Below are positions 28,215 through 37,139 of a DNA stretch of 64,000 nucleotides, one piece after another (positions within the stretch are counted from its first letter, which is position 1; every line of letters starts with the position of its first letter). The position numbers were made by a program, and so were the translations under genes. The stretch comes from Planctomycetota bacterium (GTDB lineage Bacteria; Planctomycetota; Phycisphaerae; UBA1845; UTPLA1), in assembly GCA_016712275.1 (NCBI GenBank), contig JADJRI010000033.1:1-64000 (forward strand). The letters are read 5' to 3'. The notes below the pieces were generated by a model that saw only the letters and a program-made list of their open reading frames with translations, made no database searches and was not told the origin of the DNA.

Positions 28215-31043
28215 ATGGGATGTGGAAGGGTTAATCCGGTCGTGCGAGCCATCACGGAATTCTCGATTCGCCGGCCGAAATGGACCATTTTTCTCGGCGT
28301 GATTTTCACTTTGTCGTTTGCACCGGGGCTTGCCAAGCTGCGTTTGCGAACCGATGGGCACGCCCTGATACCTCAACACGCGCCGGACTTCCGGGTCGAT
28401 CGGGAAATCCGCAAGCAATTCGGCATTCTCGATCCGGTCGTCGTGCTGATTCGGTGTGATGATGCGGGCGGCATTTTCAATTTGAGATCGCTGGAATACG
28501 TCGAATCGCTCACCAAAGCGCTGTCTCGCGTCGAAGGAGTGCGACCGGCCACGGTGACGAGTCTCGCGACTGAAGTCGGTCTGCATCGCGAGCCGAATTC
28601 GATTCGGTTTGCGACGCTTCTAAGTCCGATGCCAAAGAGCGATGCGGACGTTCAGCGACTTCGCGACGACATTCGCCGGATCGGGTTGTACACCGGCTCG
28701 ATCGTCGCATTCGACGACAAATCAATGGCCATATACGTGGGCACGCCGGAGGGTTGCGATCGCGTCGCCTTTTTTCGCGAAATCGAAAAGGCCATTGCGG
28801 ACACAGCAAAGCCGGTGGGTAATGAGATTCAGGTCATCGGCGCGCCGGTGGCCGAGGCCTTGCTCGGATTGCATATTCTGGAAGACCTTGGCGTGCCGCC
28901 GCGGTTTCTCGGGGCGTCGACTTTCGGGCGAAACTCGGCGGATGCGTGGCACTGGCCGACCGGCCTGTATGAGCTTCGGCTCATGGTGGCCCGGCGGATC
29001 GGTCTTCTGCCGGTGACGATTCTGCTGATGATGGGGGTGTTCTTCGTTTGCTTTCGTCGATTTGCCGCGGCCGTGATACCGATGATCGAAGTCGGGGCGT
29101 GCCTGGTTTTTCTGTTCGGCCTGATGGGCTTTGTTGGCATCCCGATTTATCTGACCATCGCCGTGGTGCCGATCATCATCACGGCCACGGGGGTTTGCGA
29201 CGAGATCCATGTGCTCAGCCGGTATCGCCGCTCGATCCAGGATCGGAGTGACACAGTTCTTGCGCTCTCGGCGCGGCAGGATGTCGTTCGCGAGACCATG
29301 GCGGGGATGATCGGGCCGGTGGTGCGAACATCCATCACCACCGCCGTGGGCTTCATTTCCTTTGCCAGCGCGCCGATAGAGCCGGTGCGAATGTTTGGAA
29401 TTGTGACGTCGCTGGGGGTGGCGTTCTGCATGGTGTGGTCGCTGAGCGTGATGCCGGCGATTCTGGTGTTGATCGAGCCGAGGCGCGTCGTGCGATTGGC
29501 GACGCCTTCAAGAAACGGAATTTCGGCCGCGGAAACTGGTGGATTCTGGGATCGGTTTGCCCGGCGATTAATCGCCCGGCGGGCCTGGGTGATGCTCGGG
29601 TTCGTTTTGATGCTCGGCGCGAGTTTTTGGGGGATTCAGCGGCTTCGCATTCAGGACAGTTGGATCGACGGGTTCGATCCTCAAAGCGAATTCCGGCAGG
29701 GCACCACCGCTTTCAACGAACAGTACTTCGGCACGCACGTCATTCAGATGTGTATCGATGCATCGGATCGGACGCTCTCCTATCCGCTTCGCAGCGATCA
29801 GTTGGGACAGCAGGAATACCCGTTTGCCAACATGGGTGTCTCGAATATGACACTATCCGCCCCGGAGGATTGGATCGGCGATCGGGTGATCATGTCGGCT
29901 GCGACGCAAACAACCTCGTCGCCGTCTTCCAGGCCGGCTCGCATCAGGCAGTCCTGGCAGACGTCCATCGCATCGGTGTTTGATCGCGAGGGCGCGCCCT
30001 GGTTTCGAGCGACCAGAACCGACGGTCTTCCGATTTTCCTCATGGGATTGGGCGACGAAAAAATTCGCGTCGATGTCGGCGTTCATCCGGTCTGCTCGCC
30101 AAAGGTCATGAAGGCGATTGCCATGCTCGGCGATTTCGTCCGGGCCAAAACTGATTATGCGGTCGGCGGCGTCATGGGGGCGCCGGAGTTTATCTCGACG
30201 TCAAACTTCATGATTCATCCCGACGACTCGGATTCGCGGATTATTCCCGACGACGTGGGAGAGATCGAGTCGCTATGGAGCAAGTATGCCTTTATTCGCG
30301 GCGAAGAGCGACAGCGCCAGATCGTGAATGCTGATTTCTCGAAGACGCTGACTTCGGTGTACTTTCGATTCGCGAATTTCGTCGATACGGCCAAACTCAT
30401 GGCCGAAATTCGCGAATTCGAGCGGGAGAAACTGCAACCGCACAGGGTGAAGGTGAGGTTTGCGGGCGATGTGGCGGTGAGTCAGGCGCTGATTGAGGGG
30501 ATCGTGACGACGCAGGTGCAGTCGCTGGCTTTCTCGCTCGTGGGGATTTTCCTGGTGACGGCTCTGCTGGGGCGGTCTTGGCTGTATGGCGTGTATTGCA
30601 CGCTGCCGTGCGCGCTGTCGCTGCCGCTGGTGTTTGCGGCGATGGGGTGGCTGGGGATTCCGCTGGGCGTGGCGACGGCGATGTTCGCGGCGATGATTCT
30701 GGGGGCGGGGGTGGATTTTGCGATTCACATGCTGGACCGGTTCCGGGCGGACCGGGCCGCGCGGCCGGAGGCGGAGGTGAGCGAGATTATTCGCGGGGCG
30801 ATTCGGGAGACGGGGTTTCCGGTGACTGTCAACGCGGTGGCACTGTCGGCTGGGATGCTGGTGCTGACACTGTCGCAGGTGCCGGCGAACGCACGGCTGG
30901 GGATTTTATTGGCGATTGGGCTGCTGAGTTGTTTGTTTGTTTCGATGATTTTGTTGCCGGCGATGTTGAAATGGCGGCCGTTGAACGCAACTGCCGTTTT
31001 CATTTCTGCTCACGGAGATCTTGAGGAGGTGAAATTGATATGA
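28215..31043 (+). CDS. MMPL/RND-family transporter
   Basis: 942 residues in the two-halves arrangement of RND proteins: TM1 near 24-42 (WTIFLGVIFTLSFAPGLAKL), a large periplasmic loop, a bundle of five TMs (VTILLMMGVFFVCF, LTIAVVPIIITATGVCDEIHV), then a repeat with TMs at WVMLGFVLMLGASFWGI and the C-terminal block (FAAMILGAGVDFAIHMLDRF). GAGVDFAIHML is the conserved TM10 Asp-bearing motif. The likely translation start is ATG 28215, or GTG 28242 preceded by GGAAGG. No fusion or outer-membrane partner is nearby. Divergent placement to the enediyne cassette suggests an exporter or self-protection pump for its product (inference). Confidence 0.85.
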   Translation: MGCGRVNPVVRAITEFSIRRPKWTIFLGVIFTLSFAPGLAKLRLRTDGHALIPQHAPDFRVDREIRKQFGILDPVVVLIRCDDAGGIFNLRSLEYVESLTKALSRVEGVRPATVTSLATEVGLHREPNSIRFATLLSPMPKSDADVQRLRDDIRRIGLYTGSIVAFDDKSMAIYVGTPEGCDRVAFFREIEKAIADTAKPVGNEIQVIGAPVAEALLGLHILEDLGVPPRFLGASTFGRNSADAWHWPTGLYELRLMVARRIGLLPVTILLMMGVFFVCFRRFAAAVIPMIEVGACLVFLFGLMGFVGIPIYLTIAVVPIIITATGVCDEIHVLSRYRRSIQDRSDTVLALSARQDVVRETMAGMIGPVVRTSITTAVGFISFASAPIEPVRMFGIVTSLGVAFCMVWSLSVMPAILVLIEPRRVVRLATPSRNGISAAETGGFWDRFARRLIARRAWVMLGFVLMLGASFWGIQRLRIQDSWIDGFDPQSEFRQGTTAFNEQYFGTHVIQMCIDASDRTLSYPLRSDQLGQQEYPFANMGVSNMTLSAPEDWIGDRVIMSAATQTTSSPSSRPARIRQSWQTSIASVFDREGAPWFRATRTDGLPIFLMGLGDEKIRVDVGVHPVCSPKVMKAIAMLGDFVRAKTDYAVGGVMGAPEFISTSNFMIHPDDSDSRIIPDDVGEIESLWSKYAFIRGEERQRQIVNADFSKTLTSVYFRFANFVDTAKLMAEIREFEREKLQPHRVKVRFAGDVAVSQALIEGIVTTQVQSLAFSLVGIFLVTALLGRSWLYGVYCTLPCALSLPLVFAAMGWLGIPLGVATAMFAAMILGAGVDFAIHMLDRFRADRAARPEAEVSEIIRGAIRETGFPVTVNAVALSAGMLVLTLSQVPANARLGILLAIGLLSCLFVSMILLPAMLKWRPLNATAVFISAHGDLEEVKLI

Positions 31044-31482
31044 TCTGCAAATGAAATGTCTTTCCAAGCACAAGCGAATTGGGCGAAACAACCCCTTCAA
31101 TTTCCTCCGTGAAATTCGGTGTCGAAACTTCAAATTTAGCTATTCGGTTTGCGACGAAGTTCTTTTCCAATGCTTTCCGATGTTGCTTTCGAGATTCCAC
31201 CGAACAGAGTATTGCACCCGATTCCAATTCGAGCTCAATACGGCCCTGTTTGTCCGAAACATGTGCGTTGCTGTTCTTGCGATTTGTGAAGTTGTACCTT
31301 TCCAAATCGTTATCAACACTGTTGCACAAGAGTGTGGCTCCTTCGATTTCGCCTTGGTCCACTGAACTGAGAATCCTAACGGTGACTTGCTGCATGCGAG
31401 GAACCCAAGTGCAGTAATAACACCCTGTTTGCGTTGTGAGGGCAAATGCCATTGCAATGACCAATGTGCATAGTCGATTCAT
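31000..31482 (-). CDS. Predicted lipoprotein, 160 residues
   Basis: The N-terminal signal MNRLCTLVIAMAFALTTQTG is followed by Cys in TQTGCYY, an acceptable lipobox. The mature part is beta-rich and polar (VTVRILSSVDQGEIEGATLL, ISISPPQD) and may form a single carboxypeptidase-regulatory-like beta-sandwich (inference from alternation pattern). Its 3' end overlaps the 3' end of the MMPL gene by 44 bases on the opposite strand. Function unknown. Confidence 0.7.
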   Translation of the reverse strand: MNRLCTLVIAMAFALTTQTGCYYCTWVPRMQQVTVRILSSVDQGEIEGATLLCNSVDNDLERYNFTNRKNSNAHVSDKQGRIELELESGAILCSVESRKQHRKALEKNFVANRIAKFEVSTPNFTEEIEGVVSPNSLVLGKTFHLQIISISPPQDLREQK

Positions 31483-31582
31483 TCCATGATCCCCTGTTCA
31501 CGCGGGTTTTCTAAGAATGACGCTAAAGTCAGGCGGCCATTATCATTCTACCGGACCATTCCTGTCTGGGCAAAACGTTTGG

Positions 31583-32717
31583 CTAGAGCGCCTTTTCCAA
31601 TTCCGAAATCGCCTGCTCCTCCAGCGTTTTCGCCTTCATCAGCACCTCAATCTGCCGCTCGCGCATCTCTTGCGGCGGCATTGAGTCAGGGAAGGATACT
31701 TCCGCCGGCACGAAGCGGTAGCCTTCGGTGAGGATTCGCACTTCACGTTCGAAGAATTCCGCGGCGCTCACGAGCGATTTACCGGGTGGGCCGTATTCGG
31801 GGGCGACGCCGCGAAGGTAGCGGGCGGCGGCGGCGCGGGCGTCGATGAGGCAGATGTACGTCCAGACGTTTGGGTGGATGTAGCTGCGGTCGCCGGCCGA
31901 GCGGAGGTTTTGGCACCAGAGGTCGAAGGCCCGCGAGCCCATGGCGTATTTGCCGGATTGGCGGCGCTGGAAGAGGTCGACCGCGCGGCGGATCGATGCC
32001 GTGATCGTGTCACGATGCGGCGGGGGCGGACGGCGCTTGGTGAGAAAGACCGCCGCGGTCGGCCAGCCATTGGCGAGGCGGTCGCTGGATCAGCGCCGCC
32101 GTTGTACGAACGGCAGAGCCACTGCTGATCGCGCGATAGCCGACGATGATTCCCCAGTCCTCGGGGCGAATGATGTTGGCCGCCAGAACCGGCACGCCCT
32201 TGTCGATGCTCTGCGTGATCTGTCCGCGAAGGGCCGCGGCCTCTGACATCTGGTCGCGCCGCACGACCTTGATGTCATATTCCCAGCCGATGGCCATGAA
32301 AAGCGGATCGAGGGTCGATTCGCCGACCAGCGGGTCGGGGTTGCCGACATCCCAGCGGTCGATGCGAAATTGCAGCCGAAATGCCATGCCGCTGACACCC
32401 ATCAGTTCGTCATAATCCACCGGCCGGCCCAGACCTTGTAGAACCAGTTCGAGGCAATGGATGAGGGTGCAGTCGCGGCCCTGGGCGAAGCCGCGAATCG
32501 GGCCAAGGCCCTCAAGACGGGTCGCGCCGGGTTGCTCGCTGATCCTGCTGATTCTGGCCCGCTCGGGTTCGGGAATGGAGGGCTGCGGCTTCGGGCCGCC
32601 GCAGCCGATCAGGATACAAAAGAAAGCGGCGGCGATCATAGAACCCGCGCGCGATCGAAACCTGCCAATGGGTTTGCTTCGTTGATGCCCTGCTGAATCA
32701 GCGTTTCTTCGTGTCAT
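31583..32717 (-). CDS. Lipoprotein with C39/BtrH_N-like papain fold (two apparent frameshifts)
   Basis: Residues 1-40 give a signal with lipobox (FFCILIGCGG). The core DCTLIHCLELVLQGLGRPVD, then YDELMGVSGMAFRLQF, resembles the BtrH N-terminal / C39-like papain fold, in which a cysteine early in the domain and a later His are catalytic. Two single-base deletions near 32130-32136 and 32062-32070 must be repaired to keep one frame (GIIVGYR into DQQWLCRSYNGGADPATAS, then WPTAAVFLTKRRPPPP). The repaired length, 378 codons, is exact. The stop of trkH overlaps the start by four bases (ATGA). Predicted cysteine hydrolase or binding protein; substrate unknown. Confidence 0.65.
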
Positions 32718-34464
32718 GCAGCCTGAAGGGTGTTGCGGATCGTCGATGTCCGAACGAGATCCGCGATCGAGAGCCAGAACACAATCGGTCCAAGCCGACC
32801 CGCGATAAACAGTCCGATCATCACCAATCGACCGACCGGCGTCAAATGGAGCGAAAGACCCGTCGAAAGCCCGACATTGTTCACCGCGGCAACGGCCTCG
32901 AAAGCGACTTCGTATGGCGTTGCATCTGTCACGAGATTCAGAATCGACACCGCGGCAACGTTGCCCGCGACGATGACTGCAATGAAAATCGCGAGGCGCT
33001 TCAATAAGCGGCTGCGCAATTCACTTTTTTCGTGCTTCCATCGAAACAGACAAAGCGGCAGCGTGAACATGGCGGTTCGCCCGCCCGCAGCCACGCCGGC
33101 CGCCGAGCCGCCGATGAGCATCCACATGAGCATGAGGCCAAAAGTGCACCACGAAAGCGAACCGGCCGAAATTGTCGTGCTTTGCAGGCCGGTGGATCGC
33201 AACGTCGCGGAAACGAACAAGCCGACCGGCCATCGCTGTTCCGGCGGAATGTCGTTGAGTGCGATGCGGTCTTCGACGGATTCAAGCGAACGCGTGGGCG
33301 CCCATGATGCCACCTTCGAGGCGGGATGGTCAAAATACCAGAGCATGACCGCGCCCGTGCCCAAAAGAATCGTCGCGGCCAGCGCCTCGAATTCCGGCAA
33401 TTTTTTGAGACGGCGACGAACATGGTTCGCTGTATTGTCTGGTTGTTCTTCGGCTGATTTTGGTTGAGGCAAGATCAGTTCGATGAGAAACGGCAAGCCG
33501 AGCGAGCCGATGATGGCCAACGTCGTCATGGCGACGGAAATTCGAAAGTCGGTGAAGTAAGTGGCGAGTCCGTCGGTTCGAAGCAGAAGCCCTGTGTTCC
33601 AGATGGCACTGCCCGCATGGACGATGCTCCACCAGAGTCGGTCGGAGACGCGTGCGGCATCCGTGTTGTGCCAGGCCGGATACATCACCAGGAGTGCGAC
33701 GGCCTGAATGACCAGCGCGGTAAGCAGAACCGCGCGGGGCGAAATGGTTCTCCATAGGAATGGCCGTACGATGGCCAGGCCGACCAGCGCGAAGGCCATG
33801 CCCGAAAGATGGGTCATGCCGACCATGATGCATTGGCCGAAGACGGTGTAATCCTCGCCAAAGCTGCGAATGGTGACGCCGGAAAGACATGCGGTGCTGG
33901 TGGATGCGAAGAGGCTGTCAAGAGCATGGTTTAGAAAGTTGTGCCGATAGTCCGGCACGCCGGATTGGGTGGCGATGGGCAGGGCAAGAAGGATTGCCGC
34001 GAGCGCGATCAATACGAACCACGGTTTCAGAACGAGGGCAACAACCTGTCGCGGCGCGTCGATGGATTGAGCAATGCGATTGTAGATGCGGACGATGTGT
34101 TCGAGCAGTTGCGTAGTGACAATGAATGCAGTCGCGGCGAGTCCGACGAGGAGGGGCGGGATTCGATGAACGAAAGGATGACGGCTGCGATGGCGGTGAG
34201 GATGAAGGTTGGGATTTCGATGGCTGATCGTTGCGCATTTGACGGTGCCGACACCGAGACGTTACGACATTCGCGGGCTTGTCGTTTTGCGTAGAGCCAT
34301 CCCAACGCGGCGGTGCACTCGATCGCGAGTTCAATCGCGGCGGGAATTATGCTAATGCCGTTCGCCATGCGGCAGAGGGCGGCTGCGATAGCGATCCCGG
34401 CGCATATGTTTGCGGCGCATCCATGCGTCTTGGCGGACCATCCTGTTTGCACCGCATTGGGCAT
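32714..34464 (-). CDS. TrkH-family K+ transporter subunit (one apparent frameshift)
   Basis: 583 residues after restoring one base near 34152-34160. The TrkH/KtrB fold is visible in the repeated P-loops: STSTACLSGVTIRSFGED, SATLRSTGLQSTTIS (with a T-G filter-like step), GGSAAGVAAGGRTAMF and AVAAVNNVGLSTGLS. These match the SxS-TGx-T pattern of the selectivity-filter repeats. The N-terminal two helices (GISIIPAAIELAIECTAALG) precede the join. TrkH normally needs a cytoplasmic TrkA/KtrA RCK protein, and none is encoded nearby. Potassium selectivity is inferred from the family. It is coupled by ATGA to the C39-like lipoprotein gene. Confidence 0.8.
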
Positions 34465-34520
34465 GATGAGAAGTTATCGCGGGGGGGAGAGTGTGACAAT
34501 AAGCGATAGCAAGAGCGATC

Positions 34521-34708
34521 GCGAGCCGGACCGTGTCGGTCCGTGGCCTCCATCTCGAGCCGGATCGTGTCGATCCGGGGCCTGATGTACCGATATCGGC
34601 GCTCCAGTTGAGGAGCACTTCGCACAGAGATTCGGCGTATGAGAATCACTCGCGAGTTGAATCGTGGCATTGTCAAAACGGGCCCCGGTTCGGCACGAAC
34701 CGGCTCGC
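34521..34708. repeat. Three copies of a hairpin repeat with compensatory base changes
   Basis: Copy 1 (34521-34547) has stem CGGACCG-TGT-CGGTCCG; copy 2 (34556-34582) has CGGATCG-TGT-CGATCCG; copy 3 (34681-34708, inverted) has CCGGTTCG-GCA-CGAACCGG. All three are flanked by GCGAGC (or CTCGAGC) on one side and GGCC on the other. The arms differ between copies, yet each stays perfectly paired, so the changes are compensatory. This implies selection for a hairpin in RNA or single-stranded DNA. The block fills the gap between divergent trkH and the S24 repressor gene. It could be a REP-like element or a regulatory leader. Confidence 0.65.
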
Positions 34709-34798
34709 GATGGGCGGCTTCGCCGCATAGAGACTCAACAAGTGAAATGGCAACAAGCGCCTCGTCAACTTTAGAGCCTAGTGGGTACAATAGGAGTC

Positions 34799-35464
34799 AT
34801 GCCCCGATCCACCGATTCTTCGAAAAACTTCTCATATGGCGACGCCATCGGCGAGCGCGTGCGGCGCGTTCGGCGGGAGCGCGGGCTTACCCAGCAGCAG
34901 CTCGCGGCCGAGGCCAATGTGAATCAGGGCTACCTCTCTTCAATCGAGCGTGGCGGGCGTCAGCCGAGGCGCGGAACGATTCGCGCGCTGTCGGTGGCGC
35001 TTGGCGTGCCCGAAGGCGTGCTGCTGGGCGAGGGCGATGGACATGACGCGCCACAGGCACTGGTCACACGCGATCTGCCTTTGTTCGGGGCGATTCCAAA
35101 CGGCCCGCCGGCCGAGTCGCAAGAGCAATTGGAAATGTTCCCGGTACTGCGCCACCTGTGGCATGCCAGCCGATACTGCCTTCGCTGCGAGTTCGATTCG
35201 ATGGAGCCGACGCTGAAGCGCGGCGACATTATTCTCGTCGACTATCGGCCCGGCGTTGAGCCGGAATTCGTGCAGGGGAAGATATGTGCGTGCCTGGTCG
35301 AGGGTCGGCCGACGTTGAAGCGCGTGACCGTCGAGCAGAATGGGGAGCAGCGGTTCATCATTCTTCGCGGCGATAATCCGCAATCACCTCCGATGATCAT
35401 CGATGCTACGCGAGAATTCTCAATCCAAGGCGTTGCCGTATGTCTCGTCAGCCGCGAGCTTTAG
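34799..35464 (+). CDS. XRE-family repressor with S24/LexA-like peptidase domain
   Basis: 221 residues from ATG 34799, preceded by TAGGAG. An N-terminal helix-turn-helix (RRERGLTQQQLAAEANVNQG, then YLSSIERGGR) is followed by a linker and an S24 domain. The catalytic Ser (about 134) lies in CEFDSMEPTLKRGDIILVDY and the Lys (about 174) in RPTLKRV. Such proteins are phage-CI-like or stress repressors inactivated by self-cleavage upon DNA damage. The expected Ala-Gly cleavage site is not clearly visible (the hinge reads GAIPNGPPAE), so self-cleavage is uncertain. It lies directly upstream of the ABC-ATPase/GNAT gene, a plausible target. The hairpin repeats upstream may be its operator region. Confidence 0.88.
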   Translation: MPRSTDSSKNFSYGDAIGERVRRVRRERGLTQQQLAAEANVNQGYLSSIERGGRQPRRGTIRALSVALGVPEGVLLGEGDGHDAPQALVTRDLPLFGAIPNGPPAESQEQLEMFPVLRHLWHASRYCLRCEFDSMEPTLKRGDIILVDYRPGVEPEFVQGKICACLVEGRPTLKRVTVEQNGEQRFIILRGDNPQSPPMIIDATREFSIQGVAVCLVSREL

Positions 35465-35597
35465 GGGCATAATGCTACTTCAAATCACATTATCACCGTT
35501 CAGCAATATTATTGCCGCGATTTGACTTTGCGCAATACCGGCGTTATCCTGTTGATGTTAGGTATGTGTAAGGTCCATGTTGAATCGAGGATCGGGC

Positions 35598-37139
35598 ATG
35601 AACCAGGAAACAGATCAGAATTTCGAAAGGTCGCGCGATCGGGCCTCGGACGGCGTCGGGCGTCGCATCGACGTTCACGTCATTCGCGAGCCGGATGTCA
35701 CGGTAATGACGCCACGCAAGCGTGAGATCTGCTGGAACTATGGGATTCCGCCGCGCGAACTGCCATTCGCAGTGTCGGCATCGCACCCGATCAATCTTCG
35801 GCCGGGGTCGATCATTTTACTGACCGGACCATCGGGCTGCGGCAAAAGCTCGATGCTGGCGGCGCTGGCCGAGAAAACGAAAAACGCCATCTGGGTCGGG
35901 CAAACCCAATCGCGTGCCGCGCGGCCCGTCATCGATCTGGTCGCGCCGCGAAAGTCGCTGGCGACGGCCATGGAGATACTCACGGTTTGCGGCCTTGGCG
36001 AGCCGAGATTGTGGGTGCGGCAATTCGGCGATCTGTCGGACGGCGAGAAGTTTCGCGCGAGCCTGGCCTGTGCCGTTGGAAGGGCACTGTGCAGTAATGC
36101 TTCGCCGGTCATTTTCTGCGACGAGTTCACGGCCAGGCTGCACCGGCGGCTGGCGAAGGCGGTGGCATACAATTTGCGAAAACTGGTATCGCGGCACCGG
36201 CTGATGCTGGTGGTGGCTTCGGCACAAAACGACATCGTTTCGGATTTGCGGCCCGACGAGATGGTGACGCTGGGCGAATCCGAGCATTCGGCCGGACTCA
36301 AGCGGCCGGCGATGCATGATTGCGGCGGCATCTCTTTGCAGCGACGAATGTTAATCGAACCCGGAAGTGTGCGGGATTATCAGCATTTCCGCGCGATGCA
36401 CTATCGCAGCCGCGACGGACTTGGCTTTGTCGACAAGGTGTTCCTGCTGCGCGAGTCGGCCGCCGGCCAGCCGCTTGGGATTCTGGTCTTTGCCCACGCA
36501 CCGCTGGAACTGGCCATGCGAAATCTCGCGACCGGCGGCCGGTTCATTCGCAACATCCGCCGTTTGAACCGCGAACTGCGAATTTTGCGCAGGCTCGTCA
36601 TGCACCCGGATATTCGCGGCTGCGGTCTCGGCCATTGGTTCGTGCGAAACACGCTGCCGCAAGTGGGCGTTCGCTTTGTCGAATGTCTCGCGGCCATGGG
36701 CGAGGTGAACCCGGTGTTCGAGCGGGCGGGCATGACGCGGGTGGGGCCGTGCCCGATGCCGAAGGGGCGGCTCGCGCTGATGGAGCGTTTGCGTGCGTGG
36801 AAGCTCGATCCCTTTTCGGCGGATTTCGAGCGGAAGGCGGCGCGGTTGCCGCGCGTCCGCAAGCTGGTGATCGAAACAGTGCGTGCATGGACGGGGCGAA
36901 TGCACGGGATGATGTGCGAGAAGGTGAGCGGTCGTGAGTTGGGGCAGTTGACGCAATCGTTCCGCCAGATCATCGGCCGGCCGCCGGTTTATTATTTGTG
37001 GGATCGGGAGGGGGAGTTTCCGAAGCGCGAGCGGGATGTCGAACGTATGGCACAATCGCGGCAGACTCCTCGACGGGATGCGGATGATGAGGAGACACGG
37101 ACGACGCGGGAGAAGGGGAGGCATCGGCCGGATCGGTAA
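35598..37139 (+). CDS. ABC-type ATPase fused to GNAT acetyltransferase domain (COG2401-like)
   Basis: 513 residues from ATG 35598, which has GAGGATCGGG upstream. Residues 60-240 form an ABC ATPase: Walker A LTGPSGCGKSS (76-85), signature LSDGEKFRASLA (146-157) and Walker B VIFCDE (171-176). No transmembrane segments are present. A GNAT-like domain follows (RGCGLGHWFVRNTLPQV, FVECLAAMGEVNPVFERAGM). COG2401 is described as ABC-type ATPase fused to a predicted acetyltransferase and has no established substrate; a nucleic-acid or translation-related role is guessed. Its 3' end overlaps a minus-strand gene by 170 bases. The S24 repressor upstream suggests stress-controlled expression. Confidence 0.85.
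   Translation: MNQETDQNFERSRDRASDGVGRRIDVHVIREPDVTVMTPRKREICWNYGIPPRELPFAVSASHPINLRPGSIILLTGPSGCGKSSMLAALAEKTKNAIWVGQTQSRAARPVIDLVAPRKSLATAMEILTVCGLGEPRLWVRQFGDLSDGEKFRASLACAVGRALCSNASPVIFCDEFTARLHRRLAKAVAYNLRKLVSRHRLMLVVASAQNDIVSDLRPDEMVTLGESEHSAGLKRPAMHDCGGISLQRRMLIEPGSVRDYQHFRAMHYRSRDGLGFVDKVFLLRESAAGQPLGILVFAHAPLELAMRNLATGGRFIRNIRRLNRELRILRRLVMHPDIRGCGLGHWFVRNTLPQVGVRFVECLAAMGEVNPVFERAGMTRVGPCPMPKGRLALMERLRAWKLDPFSADFERKAARLPRVRKLVIETVRAWTGRMHGMMCEKVSGRELGQLTQSFRQIIGRPPVYYLWDREGEFPKRERDVERMAQSRQTPRRDADDEETRTTREKGRHRPDR

Noticed and set aside
34521..34708. CRISPR-like array
   Set aside because: Three hairpin copies with unequal spacing, one inverted and without spacer-repeat regularity; no cas genes nearby.
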